A stretch of DNA of 64,000 bases from Chrysomallon squamiferum (GCA_012295275.1 CM022671.1:10297237-10361236), one strand, 5' to 3'. Shown: positions 11,590-25,235, numbered from the stretch's first letter. Translations and numbers: made by a program. The notes: generated by a model not told the origin, from the letters alone.

Positions 11590-12150
11590 GTAATTTTACT
11601 ATTTAGTTGAATTTTGGTAGATTTTTAACAATATTGTTCAGTGCACTGAAGATTACATTCAGTTAATTTCTTCCATCAAACATCTTGCTGTGCATGTCTA
11701 TGCATGTTCTGCAATAAATGTATGCAGTGGCAAGAACTGATAACTGGATAGATTTATAAAACATTGGGTACTGACCAGAAATAAAGCCTTTTGGAAGAGA
11801 ACCTTATTTACTGAGATAAATTACTTATTATTTACTTATGTATAATGTTCATTGTTACTTCTTTAGTATACAACTTCTGGTTTGGTTTGAATCCTATAAC
11901 ACTATTTTGAAAACAGTTTTCATTTAAAAAGAAACAAATAAATTCCCATTTCAGTAGTCTTGCATGGCTGTTTCAAAAAGCTGTGGTCTATGCTACCTTG
12001 CCAGTGTAATATTGTTTTCACATATTGTCATATTCTTTTATATTAAAAATGTGTTCAAGACTGCATTTCTTTCAGTGTCTGGACAACCTGCCACAAACCT
12101 TTTATCTTCCTTTTCCTTTTAGTTTCCTATCAGTCTTTTCAAAATAATAT

Positions 12151-12156
<6 letters not shown>

Positions 12157-12188
<32 letters not shown>
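12157..12188. repeat. (GT)n microsatellite
   Basis: About 15 GT units ending in GTGCGCACGCGTG, a purine-pyrimidine alternation that can adopt Z-DNA. Confidence 0.9.
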
Positions 12189-12190
<2 letters not shown>

Positions 12191-12289
12191 ACGCGTGATT
12201 ATATCTATTTTTATTTTGCTTAGTTCACTATGAACTTAGAGTGTGTAGGGGTGTGGGTATGTTTCTACTTATTTTTATTCCATTTTCAG

Positions 12290-12399
12290 ATCAGTATCAG
12301 ATGAGACATTGGAAAACTTGTCAGAACAGTATAATGACATCAATCAGATTAAAAACATGCTCCAGATGTTGATTAATGAGAAACACAAACACAAATATG
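12290..12399 (+). pseudogene. TRPM exon: C-terminal coiled coil
   Basis: Acceptor ATTTTCAG and donor GTATGA bound 110 nt. After one base the frame is open: SVSDETLENLSEQYNDINQI then KNMLQMLINEKHKHKY. Heptad-spaced Leu, Ile and Met (L-x6-Y-x2-I-x2-I-x3-L-x2-L) fit the assembly coiled coil of TRPM channels. Assignment depends mainly on position. Confidence 0.55.
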
Positions 12400-12716
12400 G
12401 TATGAGAGAGATAAAGATGCTTAATCCTTTTCACAAAGTGTAATGATGTTGTATGAAAACAGTTCTTATCACAAGGTTTGTCACTGATGTAAATAGATCA
12501 GAATGTTTAAGTATACCTCTGACTGTGTGATCAATCAGTTTGTGCATGTTCAAGTGACTGTTTATTTTATTCTTTGATTTGTCTTTGCTAATGATTGCAA
12601 AAAGCAATACAGTTATATGTTTATAAGGCTGTAAACAGCCTGACAGATACTGTGTCTTTTAAGTTAAACAGAAAGGAAAATTTGTTTCAGTGGAGCTAAA
12701 TCTTCAATTTAATGTA

Positions 12717-13030
12717 GTCAGCAATTAACAGCGTGGAGTAATAAGTCCTAAAATAGGGTCGCTCTACAAACGCATGGCCTGTTTTTGCCAAAATGGCTTC
12801 AATGTTATTTTTAGCACAGATAAGGTCAAAATTCAATCTTTCTAACCATGTGCATGTTGTCGCTGGCAATGGCTTATGTAAAAATTTGTGTCAAAAAATG
12901 TACCATTAGTAGTAAAGATTTGCACCTGATCACAAGAAGGTAATTCTTTAGTGTACAAAATATAGTTAAATAATTGCATTGCTAATAAGTAATCATTAGA
13001 AAAGACTGGTGACAAAAATAAAATAAGCAA
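12717..13030 (-). pseudogene. Possible decayed protein-coding fragment, unrecognised
   Basis: On the minus strand an open stretch reads PVFSNDYLLAMQLFNYILYT then KELPSCDQVQIFTTNGTFFD and stops near 12842. In an adjacent frame the reading continues as LERLNFDLICAKNNIEAILA and KTGHAFVERPYFRTYYSTLL. Amino-acid composition is far less AT-biased than surrounding chance frames, and the two pieces abut with a frame change. This suggests an old coding insertion, perhaps transposon-derived. I do not recognise the family. Confidence 0.25.
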
Positions 13031-13374
13031 TCACATGAATGTAAGCAAAGTTTTGAACAAACTGTTTCTACCACTACAAATTAAAGTTCTGTATCATTGG
13101 AATTGTTTATATGCTGGATTCTTTCAGAAGAAAATAACAGAAATGTGTTGTTATTTATTAATTTATATTTAATTTGATATTTGAAAATGCTTACATGCTA
13201 GATTTTACTTTTCAATTTTTAGTTTTGTTTTTTTAGATGACAGAAATTTGTTGTTCTTGATTTATATTTTAATATAGTTTGGAACAATTTCATCATAACT
13301 TTTTACTAGTGTTTTATTAATTTTTAACATAATCCCTCATTTGTTTCTAAAATATTTACAACAAAAAAGAAGAA

Positions 13375-13483
13375 ATGGAATATTTCAAATGTTGGTGCCA
13401 TAACAACTATCCAGAAGAAGCTGTATGGCACATTACAGAGAACACACTATTGTTCATAGCCACTGCTGGCCTTGACTTGTAAT
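13375..13483 (+). other. Short open frame, possible relic of a terminal exon
   Basis: An ATG at 13375 opens MEYFKCWCHNNYPEEAVWHI then TENTLLFIATAGLDL and a stop. Codon use and composition differ from the AT-rich neighbourhood. It lies 1 kb downstream of the TRPM coiled-coil segment on the same strand and might be its last exon, but I cannot match it to a TRPM tail. Confidence 0.2.
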
Positions 13484-14866
13484 CAACAAGCAAATAAAAA
13501 AAAAAAAAACAACAACATAGAACTACTATAAGATTTCAGTACAGTTGAAATTATAAGAATTATATCACAAGATACTTGCTAAAGAAAACATTAAACTTCA
13601 TTAATGAGCAGGTAATATTTGATAATTTTATGTATTTATCAATGTATATATTGTTTTATTTAAATTTTTACCATACAGCTAGCTAAGAATATTTCCTGTA
13701 TTTTATTTACACAGATCTGTGTTTGAGAAAATGTATGAGAGTTAGAATGATATATAAATATTTAGAAACTGATTGTCTTTTTTTTTCATAACTAATTTTT
13801 TAATATGACATAATGATGGAATATTGGTTTTCTTGATTCAGTAATATTGTATAGTAAATTTGAGTTTAAAATCTTTAAACAAATAAAACTGTTAGATCCA
13901 CTGATATCAATTCAGCTGTTCGTTATTTGAAAGATATATATATATATTTTTATATAACAATTTAAAATTTAGCTCTCATGCAGTAAAATGTATTATAATA
14001 GATACATATTTGTAACAAGACATGCACATAATTAATAAGACATAAGTGTATAAGATATGAATATATTTTTACAACCAACTATTTTTGTACAATTTGTATA
14101 TGAACCCTTTTTTAAATAAATATTTGTTGAAATATTTTTCAATTACATATTTTTGAAATAAAATTTTGTTTCATTCTCTGTTTCACAGTGGGTTATCACA
14201 GTGTAGGCGAATATAAATAAATAAGAGCTTTGATATTGAAAAATGTGATAAAAACTTAGTGTAAATGTTCTGAAACTTTAAATAAAAACAGGCAAATAAA
14301 AACATAAAAACAAATTTAATATTAATTTAACAATTTATTCTCCTCAGCAGTGTGTATGAATACATTTAGACACTTTTTGGAAACTTTTTTCTCTTTTTAA
14401 TTGTAAATTCAGAACATAAAACACTAATGTTATCTTTATGTATCAAGAAACTTCCGCTTGAATAAGTGCTCCTTTTTATTTCTTTATGATATATTTTTAT
14501 TAATTTTAATTTTTAGTTTTCACCTCAACATTAATAATCAGCTAGACTATCATACACATATTGGCCCATTCAATATTTTGTACAGAAAAACTGATCCACA
14601 TTTTAAAATGATCTCGGTTTTATCAGATCAAGAGGAAAACATTTTATTATGTAATTACCAAATATATTCTGTCCATAGCAAACTCCTATATTCTGGTTAT
14701 AATTTAACAGATACAAAGCATGAACTGAATCATGCTTTAATTTGTTAAATATAAATCTGCTGATGGTTAAAATGGCTTTTTTTTTTTTTTTAAAATTATA
14801 ATTATTTCTGTTTGTAGATAAACTAAAATTCTGTTATGGAGATGAATAAAGTGAATAAACATGATA

Positions 14867-14904
<38 letters not shown>

Positions 14905-15256
14905 TCTGTCATTGATATTTATTATTATGTTGATGATTTGTAGTTTTTATTATTAAAATAAATAATTATTTTATCAGTTAATATTTTAGTTGTTTCTTAG
15001 GGGGGGATTGTTATTTTTTTTTTTTTTTTTTTTTTTTTGTTTTTTTATTTCATTTTTTTTTTTTTTTTTTTAATAAATATATATTATAAAGAAATGAAGC
15101 AGAACCAATATTGTAATAAAACAAAACATATTTGGGATTTTCAAAATTTGATTTATTATTAGAAAAATCATTGTTCTAAAGAATGAATAACTATTTAAGA
15201 AATTTACACTAAACAGAAGGATTAATTATGAAAATTAAATTACACACACACAGACA

Positions 15257-15394
<138 letters not shown>

Positions 15395-16344
15395 ATATAA
15401 AATCACAGAGTCATGTCCACCAACTTTGTTATAAAATACATAATAAACATTTACATTAAGTAAATATATCAATATACAAATGGAACCACATTTGTGAATC
15501 TGTTACTTCTGGAATAGTAATTTTAACTTTGATGTTCGATGTATATTTATTGATATTTTTTGTTTTTGTTATTTTTTTCTCAGCTTGTTTCTTTCCTTTT
15601 TAGATAGTTATATATGATTAGTTTTAATGATTATTTTACATTTGAAGATAGAAAATAACAAACTGCAGTAAAATATTCACTAAAAATATCTAATGAGGTC
15701 ATACAGTTAGAATAAATTATGATAGATATAAATTGAACTGCCAGGAAAGTAAAGAAAATTCACCACATTCAATCTGTTAAAAAACAATAACTACTCTACA
15801 ACAACTATAATTCGTTAGAAAAAAAGAAACAGATTCACCAAATATCATGGCTTAAGGGAGATGATTCTAAACCATTAAACATTTAAAGTAATTAATTATT
15901 TTCCTTACTCAATAAACTGAATGAATAACAACACCCCAGCACAAAATAAAAAGGGGTATTGGGTACCAACATTTTCTAAAAAGATTTTTTTTTTTATAAA
16001 ATTATATATATATCAGAAAAGAAAAAAAAAAAAAAAAAAAAAGAAAAGAAATTTTAAAATGACACCAAGATATCTTTGGTAGAACTGATAAGAAAATAGT
16101 TTCTAATTTTTATTTGCAGATATTTTTCCATTAGAAGCTGTGGTAAACTGATGGAGTTCTTTCATTTATGCAACATAAACACTGAATATGTCGTACAGTT
16201 CAAACAAAATATATGTATTGTATATCAAAATGAAGCTAATAAGTTCTAGAGCTGTACAGCTGTATGTTCCTAACATTCCTTAATTTTCAATGAATTAATG
16301 AATTGCTTTAATTAGCTCAAATGTATCTTACACTTTCATTATTG

Positions 16345-16896
16345 AGTTCTCAAAATCTTAGAAATTAGACCACCATACAAAAACTTCATTTTATGACTGG
16401 TAAATTGTAGAGGCCTTTTCTGTTTCAAGCATTTTCCTAAATGGGCTCTAGGCTTTTTAGCACTTGTTGAAGATATTTCTTCTACATTATGACAAAGAAA
16501 ATATTTCTGCCTGTCAAGTCATTGAAGATTGCAAAATGAGTTGAATATAGCTTGTATTTTTTTCTTCTGACAATTTCTAGGTACATTTATAATGACACTT
16601 TTTCCAGTTTCTACAGTTTTCCTTGATGTACTTGAGTATTCTTTCCCAGCTGGCTTTAATCTTTTTTTAATATTCTTTTTCAAATGTTCAGGCTGAGCTT
16701 TTATTTTTCTTGTTCTAATTTTTGTTTCCGAATTTGGTAACAAGCTTGTTTTCTTGTGTTACGTGGATTCAAATTTCTTTCAGAATTTTCTTCATTTGAT
16801 GAAAAATCTGTTATTTGACTTTCCAAAGTAATATTTTCATCAGAATTAAAGATTCGTGTAACTTCATCAAAGTCCTCGCTGTATTCACATCCGTTC
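16345..16896 (-). pseudogene. Degenerate exon of an unnamed protein with a basic domain
   Basis: On the minus strand a TTATTTACAG acceptor precedes 16896. An acidic stretch (CEYSEDFDEVTRIFNSDENI, then DFSSNEENSERNLNPRN) leads, after a frame change, into TRKIKAQPEHLKKNIKKRLK and PAGKEYSSTSRKTVETGK. It continues with IQAIFNSFCNLQ, a TGA, then LDRQKYFLCHNVEEIS and SHKMKFLYGGLISKILRTQ. The layout of basic RNIRKRLRNxGxEY, a Cys-Lys spacer, IFxxFWxLGD and a final FLxTLxI is one I associate with a widespread uncharacterised family in insects and molluscs, often mobile-element associated. The stop and frame change show it is broken. I assign no function. Confidence 0.45.
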
Positions 16897-17161
16897 CTGT
16901 AAATAATGGATTTAAAAGAACAATGTCATATTCTGTTATTTGTTATCTATTTGAAAAGCATTTAGTTGTGTACTCAATTACATTATGCAAACCTAATCAA
17001 ATAACACAATTAATCTAATAACAGTAATTAAGTTAATCTATGACTTGTAACTACTTGTTTTATGTCATTTATTTCCAGTATTGAATAATGCTGATGTAAT
17101 ATAAAATATCTTAATTAGCATGTTATACACCAATTAAATAATTTAAATATCAATCAGAATG

Positions 17162-17640
17162 CAGTGGAACCTCAGGTTACTAACACCTCGAAGCATGAAC
17201 AAATCAGATTACAAACCGTGATCTTGGGCAATTTGCTTTTCTCAGTTTAGGAATAATGCCCCAAGTTACTAACTACAGTGAGGCACCATGACAAGCTTTC
17301 TTTTGACATCGGTTTAGATGTCAACATCTAGTAAAGATAAGAACAGATGCTTACATCAAAACCGAGGTCAAAGTAAGTTCAGGCATGCCATATGATATAG
17401 CAGCTATATATCATGTATTAGGGCCTTTAGTCTTTGATACGCAGTTGCAGCTCAGTAATTTTTGCATTGCATTTTTTAAAGCATTTCTGCATTTATGTAT
17501 ATATTTTATATTATACCCAATCCAATAAGGCCCCCAAGAAAACAAAAAGTGAAAGCAATAATGCTGGTGGAAAGTATAAATGTATCACAGTAGAGGTTAA
17601 GAAAGAAATAACTGCTGATTAGTCAAATTTATTAACAAGC
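17162..17640 (+). mobile_element. 5' fragment of a second Tigger-type element
   Basis: It starts CAGTGGAACCTCAGGTTAC, close to the terminal repeat of the element at 94. Near 17527 it encodes KAPKKTKSESNNAGGKYK then CITVEVKKEI before a stop, the usual start of a Tigger transposase ahead of its CENP-B-type helix-turn-helix. No TA duplication is clear at the left end and no matching right end is found, so this is a 3'-truncated, decayed copy. Confidence 0.6.
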
Positions 17641-18440
17641 AAGAACTAAAGAAGATTTATCACTTAACACATAAATATAGAAATATATACATGGAGTCTT
17701 TTGAAAGAGCACACAGGTATGTAAAGTACATTGCACTGAACATGCACCAAGTCCAAAACAATAAATAAGAATAGTGCAAACTGATGCAGAAATAAATTAA
17801 AATTATTCTGTATTCCACCCATTGTTTAACTGTATTTTCAACAGTAAACCACATCAAAAAGCAATTATAATGTCAATCAGAACTAGACAAATAACAAAAG
17901 TCAAATTCTATCTACCATTAAGTTGATTAACATAAAATTAGAAATAAGTATATTTATGATAGATTGACCAAATTTTGTTTGCACAAATGTTTAGAAATGA
18001 TTTGAAATAGTGTGTCCACCTTTTTACACCTTTGTACATATACATATAAGTCAGTTGTAATGCATGCTTGACATGCCTTATTTTGAGGAAATCCTACAAC
18101 TTCTCAAATACACACAGCTTCATGACACGTAATCTTCACGGAAACACTTACAGCCACGTAATAAGCAAGATTAACATCCTGAGGATAAATTACTGACAGT
18201 TTCATTGATCAGTGAGGATAGTATAAACACAGCATTTAGCTTTTCTATATCTGATGTGGATTCATTTATATAAGTGTGAACAATCAAGTTTCATATTTCA
18301 TGATGGCAATTCACATACACACACACATCTATCTATCTATCACATATTCATGAGGAAAACATAAAATGAGCCCAAAAATGTACAATTCAAAATTATCCTA
18401 ATGAGCATTACTATAAAATATACATTATAATAACCAGTAC

Positions 18441-18576
18441 CTTCTATTTTTCATTCTTGGAGGCAATCCATCAGACCTGATCCAACACCATGAAAGGGAC
18501 ACCATCCAGTCACATTACTGAACCAAGTTTGGTTACCATCATTAAAATGTACTTGATGTTCCTTCATCTCTTGTAT
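18441..18576 (-). pseudogene. Putative broken exon, unrecognised
   Basis: A TATGTTTCAG acceptor and a GTACTG donor bound 136 nt on the minus strand. One frame reads IQEMKEHQVHFNDGNQTWFS, NVTGWCPFHGVGSGLMDCLQ, E and a stop. In another frame the 3' end reads SDGLPPRMKNRR into the donor. GC content is higher than the surroundings. A frameshift near the serine/glycine codons would join the two readings. I do not recognise it. Confidence 0.3.
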
Positions 18577-19402
18577 CTGAAACATACATTAACATTTTCA
18601 TTATCACTTTGTGCATTACACAAAGTCAAGTATAGTTCATAAGTTTAAAAAATAAACTGACTAGTTAGTTGATTAAATTTGTAAGATATATCACTGCATC
18701 AGTGCTGATATTATGTATATCTAAGTGTGTACATATGTAGCATAATGTGTCTGTGTAAGTCTTCCAAAACTGAAAAAGTTATTTTTGGACTTGGTGACAT
18801 AGAAACATAAGAAGCCCAAGGATTTTTATTCTGGCAAAAAGCTTTTGTAAGTGACTCTAAATTGGCCAGTAAAAGCCACCAACTAGTCAGCAAGTAACCA
18901 GGCAATAGTTATAAACAAAACAATAGTTATTATTAGACTGAAGTGATAATTACATTTATGGTTATTAAAATTAACACATTTATTTATTTTTGACTTTTGA
19001 CTTTTTACAACAGTTCTTTGGCATCATTTTTGACATTTCTTGATTTTCACTAAGGATGGCCTACATGGTGAAGATCTCTTCCGAAATTCCCAAATCCGAA
19101 ACTTCTTTCCCGCAGTAGAAATAGTGATAACTCACAATGTTCGGATTGTTTTTGGATCCACAAACTTTATTTTATGCACAAAACTTTTTAAAATATCGCA
19201 TTTAAATAAATAAATAAATATCTTGCAAACTATTTGCAAAGGTACCACGTATGTATGAAATACAAATGTTACTCGTATTTACATTTCGAAAAAGTCCGAA
19301 ATGCGAAACAATTTCTAATTATTACTTAGAACAGTTAAATATTAAAATGGAACAACAATGATAATAAATTAAATTAAATTAAATTAAATTAATAGATAAT
19401 AA

Positions 19403-19435
<33 letters not shown>

Positions 19436-20063
19436 AGAAATACGAAAAGAAATTATCTACATTAGAAATTAAAACTGGTGACCGTTTCAGTTGCGCCAAG
19501 TTTTAATTAATGAAATAACAGTTAATGTAGAAAATCAGTCCAGTCCTTACGAAAATGGCAGAAACTGTTGTCTTGACAACGTAATGTTGAATTAAATTAA
19601 ATCGGAAAATATATAATTTTAGAACATGACATTCAGCTGTAGAGTTTGGTTAATATAAGCGAGAAGCATGGTTTTCACTATTGTAATAATTTGGAATTTT
19701 TTACCCCAGGTTAAACAATCACTAGTTCATGGAACTGTAAAAACAACAATAAACTAAACAACAAAAAATAAAATATATATATAAAAAAATAAAATAAAAT
19801 AAAATAACAACACTATACAGCGCAATACTAATAACTTCCACAATGTATTAATGGAAATTAAAAACATTACTACTTGATTATAATTATCCATGAGGATGTA
19901 AACTCTTTATATTTAAAAACATTTTTACGTGTTTAAGTATACATAAAATAATAATACAACAGATATATATATAAGAATAATAATAATCAAATATTAATTG
20001 TATATTTATCAACATGAATAGTTTATTTAATGTGAAATATGAACTAAAACTCGGAAAAAAAAA

Positions 20064-20112
<49 letters not shown>

Positions 20113-23100
20113 TAAAATGGTACAAGAAAGAAATAGAAAAAGGTCTTTAATTAACATGACTATTATATTTATTTTTGTCTGATGCTGAATAACTCAGCTT
20201 GGTTGTTTTCCATAATTAATCAGTTTATCAGATCAGCTGAAGTCATATCACAGTTCTGAACTTTGACTGGATAATAAAAATGATAACTCACTGCGTCATT
20301 ATTTGTTTGTTTTTTTATCTCTCTTTACTTTTTTAAAATGTTTAAGTGTCTGGCTGTTTATGGAAATACCTTTCATTGTTAGAATTTTGTTATTTTAAAT
20401 TTGATTGATTTATTGACTGATTTATTGACTGTTTAACAAATGTACAATTTTTAAACACGTAAATTATATAGCTGCTATTATCAGCTGTAGTATTGTAAAA
20501 ACAATTTATATGCTGTTGTATTTACATTCTTTATTAATATTTAAGAAAATATTTTAAATTTTATTTATTTTTACCTGTAGTTCTTCTAATGTATTGTTTT
20601 TAATATTTGGCTGTTGTTACTCATCTGTTATGGTATTGTGAAACAATAAAAATCTTAATAAACTATTATAACTAAATTTGTCATGTGTTTATTTTACTTT
20701 ATTTGGTTTACAAAATTTCTATGTTTTACATATTGTGTTTATTGACAGTGCTCTTAAGAAACAAGAAAGCTTTGAAAATTGTGAACAATTTGATTATAGT
20801 CCATGACAAGAACCTTCCTGTATAGAATCTAAATAAACATAGTAATGTTCATGAAAGGATCATCTTATAACTTTTCAGTTTTAATATATTTATAAATACA
20901 GACAATACCCAAATTATCAACGGTTATTGTATCAATGTTTCTTGTGGTAATGATTTTCAACACAATGATTCAAACTGAGTTTATAAATGAATATCTCCTT
21001 AATTGGACTGGAAGGTGATCAGACGTAATAAATGTTCCCACTATCAGTGATTAATAACAAATGTTTAAAAGAAAGCAAATGGAAAACATCGTGTTTAAAG
21101 AAGTCATTATGGAAAATTTGTCTGAATATTTACTTAAAATATACGAAAACATAATAAATTTGAACAATATTTAAATTTTATTTAATTTATCCCTATCTCA
21201 ATTTTTTATTTGTTTGTTTGTTTCGTTAATGTATGGCAAGATGTAAATGTAGTCACCAAAGAAATGTTTATTCAAGAAATGCCTTTGGGAAAATTCTTAA
21301 GATTTATTTCACTGGGAATAGTGCCTAATTAGGCCTAGTACAAGTGTATGTAAATCTGGTTACTGGTATCTGCTAATTAAAAATATAATAATAATAACTA
21401 GAGAGCTTTCCCTCATATTAGTAATGTAAATTCTGGATATATGTGGAAGGGACTGAAAGAGTTTTAGCATTATACTGCTGATCATAATTTATTGATAGCT
21501 ATAATGGGAAACGTGAAATCTGTCTATCGCTATTTGACACAGATCATGTAATTAAAAGTAACCATTGGGTCAAACATTCATAAAATTTATGCTGATCACC
21601 CCATTATTATAGGTGGAGCCTTCATCAGAAAGATAATATATACCCTTTTGAATTATTTTGTTCCCAGTTTCTTCAACATATCTACGTACCAATAAGAGAT
21701 TTGTATTACTCGGATTACCCCCACCCTCTTGTTATGGAAAGACAGACATTGAGGTTCTCAATTTGAACTCACTTTATATAAAATTGAATTTCAGTGCACG
21801 CACATGTAAGAAACAAACTCTTTTTAATGGTTAAACTGTTCATCTTACCTTAGATTGTAGTTCAGTAATACCATTCACAGGAAACATTACAATGAATAAT
21901 GACATCTGATGATAGTCTAGTTGTAAGGGAAAAGGCTTTGTTATTTGTTCTGTTACGATCACAAGTAATAATTTTTTAAATATAATTTAACGGAAAGGCC
22001 GTAGAAAACATCTCTTTTTTCTCAATGTCAAAAAACTTTTGAATGCAGCTTCACTGGATTTTTTATGTTATATAAATAAATAAATAAACCACCGAATTTG
22101 TCTTCTGTTAATGTTTATTACAGACACAACACTATACATATAATGATATATATGCACACACACATGCACACACGCACACCCACATATATTTGCAAGTGCC
22201 TTTTTTTTTCTACATTTTCTTTTTATTTATTTATTTATTTATTTAACAGAAATTAAAATCGCACTACTGAAATTGGATTAATAATCAAAATATACAATCG
22301 AAGTTCAAATTACTTAGGTCGATTACTGCCCGTCTTTATAAAAAAAAAAAAAAAGTGTATATCTATATATGTTACTTTCATGTAGTTAAAATAGACATAA
22401 GATTATTTACTTAATGATGTAATTTTTCGTTTGTTTGTTTCTTTTTTCTATCTTTTCTTTTCTTTTCTTTATTTTCGGAGCAACTAAAGAAACCTGAAAT
22501 CGACTATACTAGTAGCTAAACAACAAACGAGGTTATGGATTACTGCACGTGAGAAACGAGACTATCGATTGTCGCAATTTTCTTTTTATCTAATCAAATA
22601 GGAAATGGTATATTAATAATGTTCATTGTCACCGTCACAGACACAGACACGCCATGAATAAAGTGTAACGTTTTTGTAAGTATTATCGACATTATGTTGT
22701 TATAAAATGTTATTTTGGAATAAGTAAAACTTTTGTGATTTATTTTTGTCAGTAAAATAGCTTTTCTTGATATGATGGGGTAATTTTTTTATTAAATGTT
22801 GAAGCAGTTATCCAAAATTTAAATCTCTTTTTTTCACCGATGTAAACAGGAACATTTTTATATGGGAAGAAATGATATTTAAAAATGATCTTGTGATTGG
22901 AACAGAAACTTTTCTGACATATAATAATTTATAGTAAAAGTACAGTATATGCTACTAACGTGTAAAGTGCAAAATATATCAGTTAAATACGTTCTACTTT
23001 GGTTTTCAGTGTTTAATAGTAAGTAAAGTACAAATTTCGCGGAACATGGGAAGGTGGCTGGGAAAAAAAGTAAAAGAAAAAATCACAATTTAGTATTGGA

Positions 23101-23295
23101 AAAAATCACAGGACAAATGTAAAAAAAATGTATGGGTTTTATAGAGTATTGAATGGGGCATCATAGTATGCATGAATTGTTAAGCTTATTGATTAGGCTA
23201 GATTAAAGAAAGAGGCATCGTATTGTGCAGGGTGTTGTATGTAAATGGTATTATAGTTAACATTGTTACAGTTTACGATGTTTAGGGGAACCGGA

Positions 23296-23370
23296 ATAAG
23301 GGAGATAGTATTATATGACGTCACCGGGAGTGTGCGTCAGTTTTTGTTCGTAGCCATTTTTGAAACGAAA
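23296..23370 (+). promoter_or_regulatory. Candidate promoter: CRE palindrome and YY1-like site
   Basis: A perfect TGACGTCA cAMP-response element lies at 23316-23323, followed by CGTAGCCATTTTTG near 23349, like an inverted YY1 site. It is a CpG-containing island in AT-rich DNA, about 230 bp upstream of the FLYWCH exon and on the same strand. No TATA box is evident. The assignment rests on motifs only. Confidence 0.25.
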
Positions 23371-23593
23371 TAAATTGTTTGGAAACTGAAATGAACTTTA
23401 TTGTTTAATGTTAAAACATAAGACAGGGATGGTGATTTGTTACACTTATTAATTAGGATCAGTTAGGCAGGATTAAGTCTAGTTTACTGATTAGGATAGC
23501 TTTAAACCGAGGGCTTCCTATTCTAAAGGATTTATAAAATGTCCGAGGTTAAAATGTGCATCACTATATATTCTGCAGCTGCTCTAACATCAG

Positions 23594-23774
23594 AAGTACA
23601 ATGTTGAATATGGAAGTTATTCACAGCAATAAGGGTCGTAACAAAATCTGTTATGAGGGGTTCATGTATACCAAATACGCAACTCGCAAAACAAAGTTGT
23701 GGTGGAAATACATCAAAAGATCTAGTTGTAATTGGCAGAATTTCTTCATGGTACTGGGTGGAACATCTGCCTGA
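23594..23774 (+). pseudogene. FLYWCH-type zinc finger fragment
   Basis: After ACATCAG the frame encodes MEVIHSNKGRNKICYEGFMY then TKYATRKTKLWWKYIKRSSC. This follows the FLYWCH pattern: a KG..K..Y.GF.Y opening, then KxxWxC and Cys. The usual cysteine in WWKC is tyrosine (WWKY) here, and the frame drifts after SSCN, so histidine ligands are not recovered. FLYWCH fingers bind DNA and are common in transposases and transposon-derived regulators. An ATG at 23539 in another frame (MSEVKMCITIYSAAALTSEV) meets a stop soon after. Confidence 0.5.
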
Positions 23775-24176
23775 ACCACTAACATTAAGATCAAAGAATA
23801 TTAACAAAGAAACTCTGACAAAGTGATTAAACACATTTCATTTCTAATTTATTTCTTAATCTTAAGTAAAAATTGTGACTTTTCCCTGAGATGTTTTTCT
23901 GTTACTTTTGTTTCTAGAATCAATGGGAATGCCTGTTTTAACTTGTATTCACTGATTATTAATAATGGAAACCCAGATATCAACATTTTGTCTATCAGTA
24001 CATTTAACTTAAGAAAGCTCATTCTTTTTCATTTCATGACTTCCAGAATGAAGATTTTTTCCAATATTGAAAAAAAGTCGTTCTAAGAAAGAAGATAAAA
24101 GAGAAACAAACCAACATAACGTAAGTACACAAGCAAACTGAGAAGGGTACATTTAAAGTATGTAATAATAAATATA

Positions 24177-24226
<50 letters not shown>

Positions 24227-25120
24227 CAGTAATCGAGCTTATTTTGGAAAATACAAACTTGAAAACATTTGAACTGATTTTAACAGAAAATAAAAAATTA
24301 TAAAAATATGTAATACAAATATTTTTGACTGAAATATTAAAATCTGAAACGTAACGGAAATTAATAATAATAACAAAAACAACAGCATAATAGAGATAAT
24401 TTAGGAAAATATAAATTTGAATCCATTTTAACAGATAGTTCTCTTTAATCTAAACAATTGCTGAAATTATTACACTAATTTCAAGTATCAGTAAACATAA
24501 TTTAAGACAATGCAGTGTTGATATTAATCTATGCATCATGCATTTGTGAGTTTAAAGTCTTCTAAACTGACTGAAAGAAAACAGTAAATAATAATATGGT
24601 TATTATTAAAAATAAATAAATTATAAACATTAAAGTAATTTAGCCACCTTCATTAAGATTTAAAATGCACCCGGTATGAAGTGAACAATCCACTGATTGA
24701 AATAAGATTGAGTTCAATTTCCCTGAGATATTATTGATATATTGGAGATGATCTAAAATTTGGCAGACCTTTTAGAGATTAACTGCTCAATCTCCAACAG
24801 ACTTGAACATTAACTAAATCTGTTATCAATTCATTGATTTCTTATAGTTAATTTCTTTTTCCTGCAATCTCAAATTTCCTTTCTCTTGGAGAGGATATTT
24901 ATTTGAAAAAGTAATGAGATAAAATAATAAATAAGAATCAAACTAACTTGCATTTAAAACAACTTCATTTTTGTGAATCGTTCACTAGTTATATCCATAT
25001 AAAGACACACAGTTGTTTGTGATAACTGTTTTCCAGCAAGCCTGTTGTCTAGTTTAGAAATTAAAGATTTGTGAAATTAATAATAGTTTATTATGGTTTA
25101 TTTTTATTTTATTTTTACAG

Positions 25121-25235
25121 ATTATGAAGCTTCAAAAAGAATATAAAGCACATGCAAAGCAGAAAACAGATGCTGTCTACAAAATACATGTACAAACAAC
25201 ACATGTGAATATACTTACTGTGGCTTGTATGAACA
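25121..25235 (+). other. Exon-like segment of unknown transcript
   Basis: A strong acceptor (ATTTTTACAG) and near-consensus donor (A|GTAAGTA) bound 115 nt that are open as IMKLQKEYKAHAKQKTDAVY then KIHVQTTHVNILTVACMN. A second acceptor at 25569 (TTGATTACAG) joins in phase to NLSDKLSQNL and a stop. It could be a small gene or a spliced non-coding RNA. No family is recognised. Confidence 0.2.

Larger units (their letters stand above)
16900..23280. other. Mostly non-coding, AT-rich
   Basis: Apart from the Tigger fragment and the exon-like piece on the minus strand I see only AT-rich DNA with simple repeats: a 30-base A run near 19405, ATA repeats at 20066-20110, TTTA repeats near 22224 and A-rich tracts. 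A non-AT-rich patch at 19030-19330 with repeated CCGAAA and CGAAA words has no recognisable coding content. Confidence 0.45.

Noticed and set aside
14458-14748. 96-codon open stretch on the plus strand
   Set aside because: AT-driven composition, no domain, no splice context, no relative that I know.
21560-21790. GC-richer patch resembling a retroelement piece
   Set aside because: No frame longer than a few dozen codons and no motif could be recognised.
23532-23834. 100-codon minus-strand open frame opposite the FLYWCH exon
   Set aside because: It is the antisense shadow of the FLYWCH reading, which has the recognisable domain pattern.
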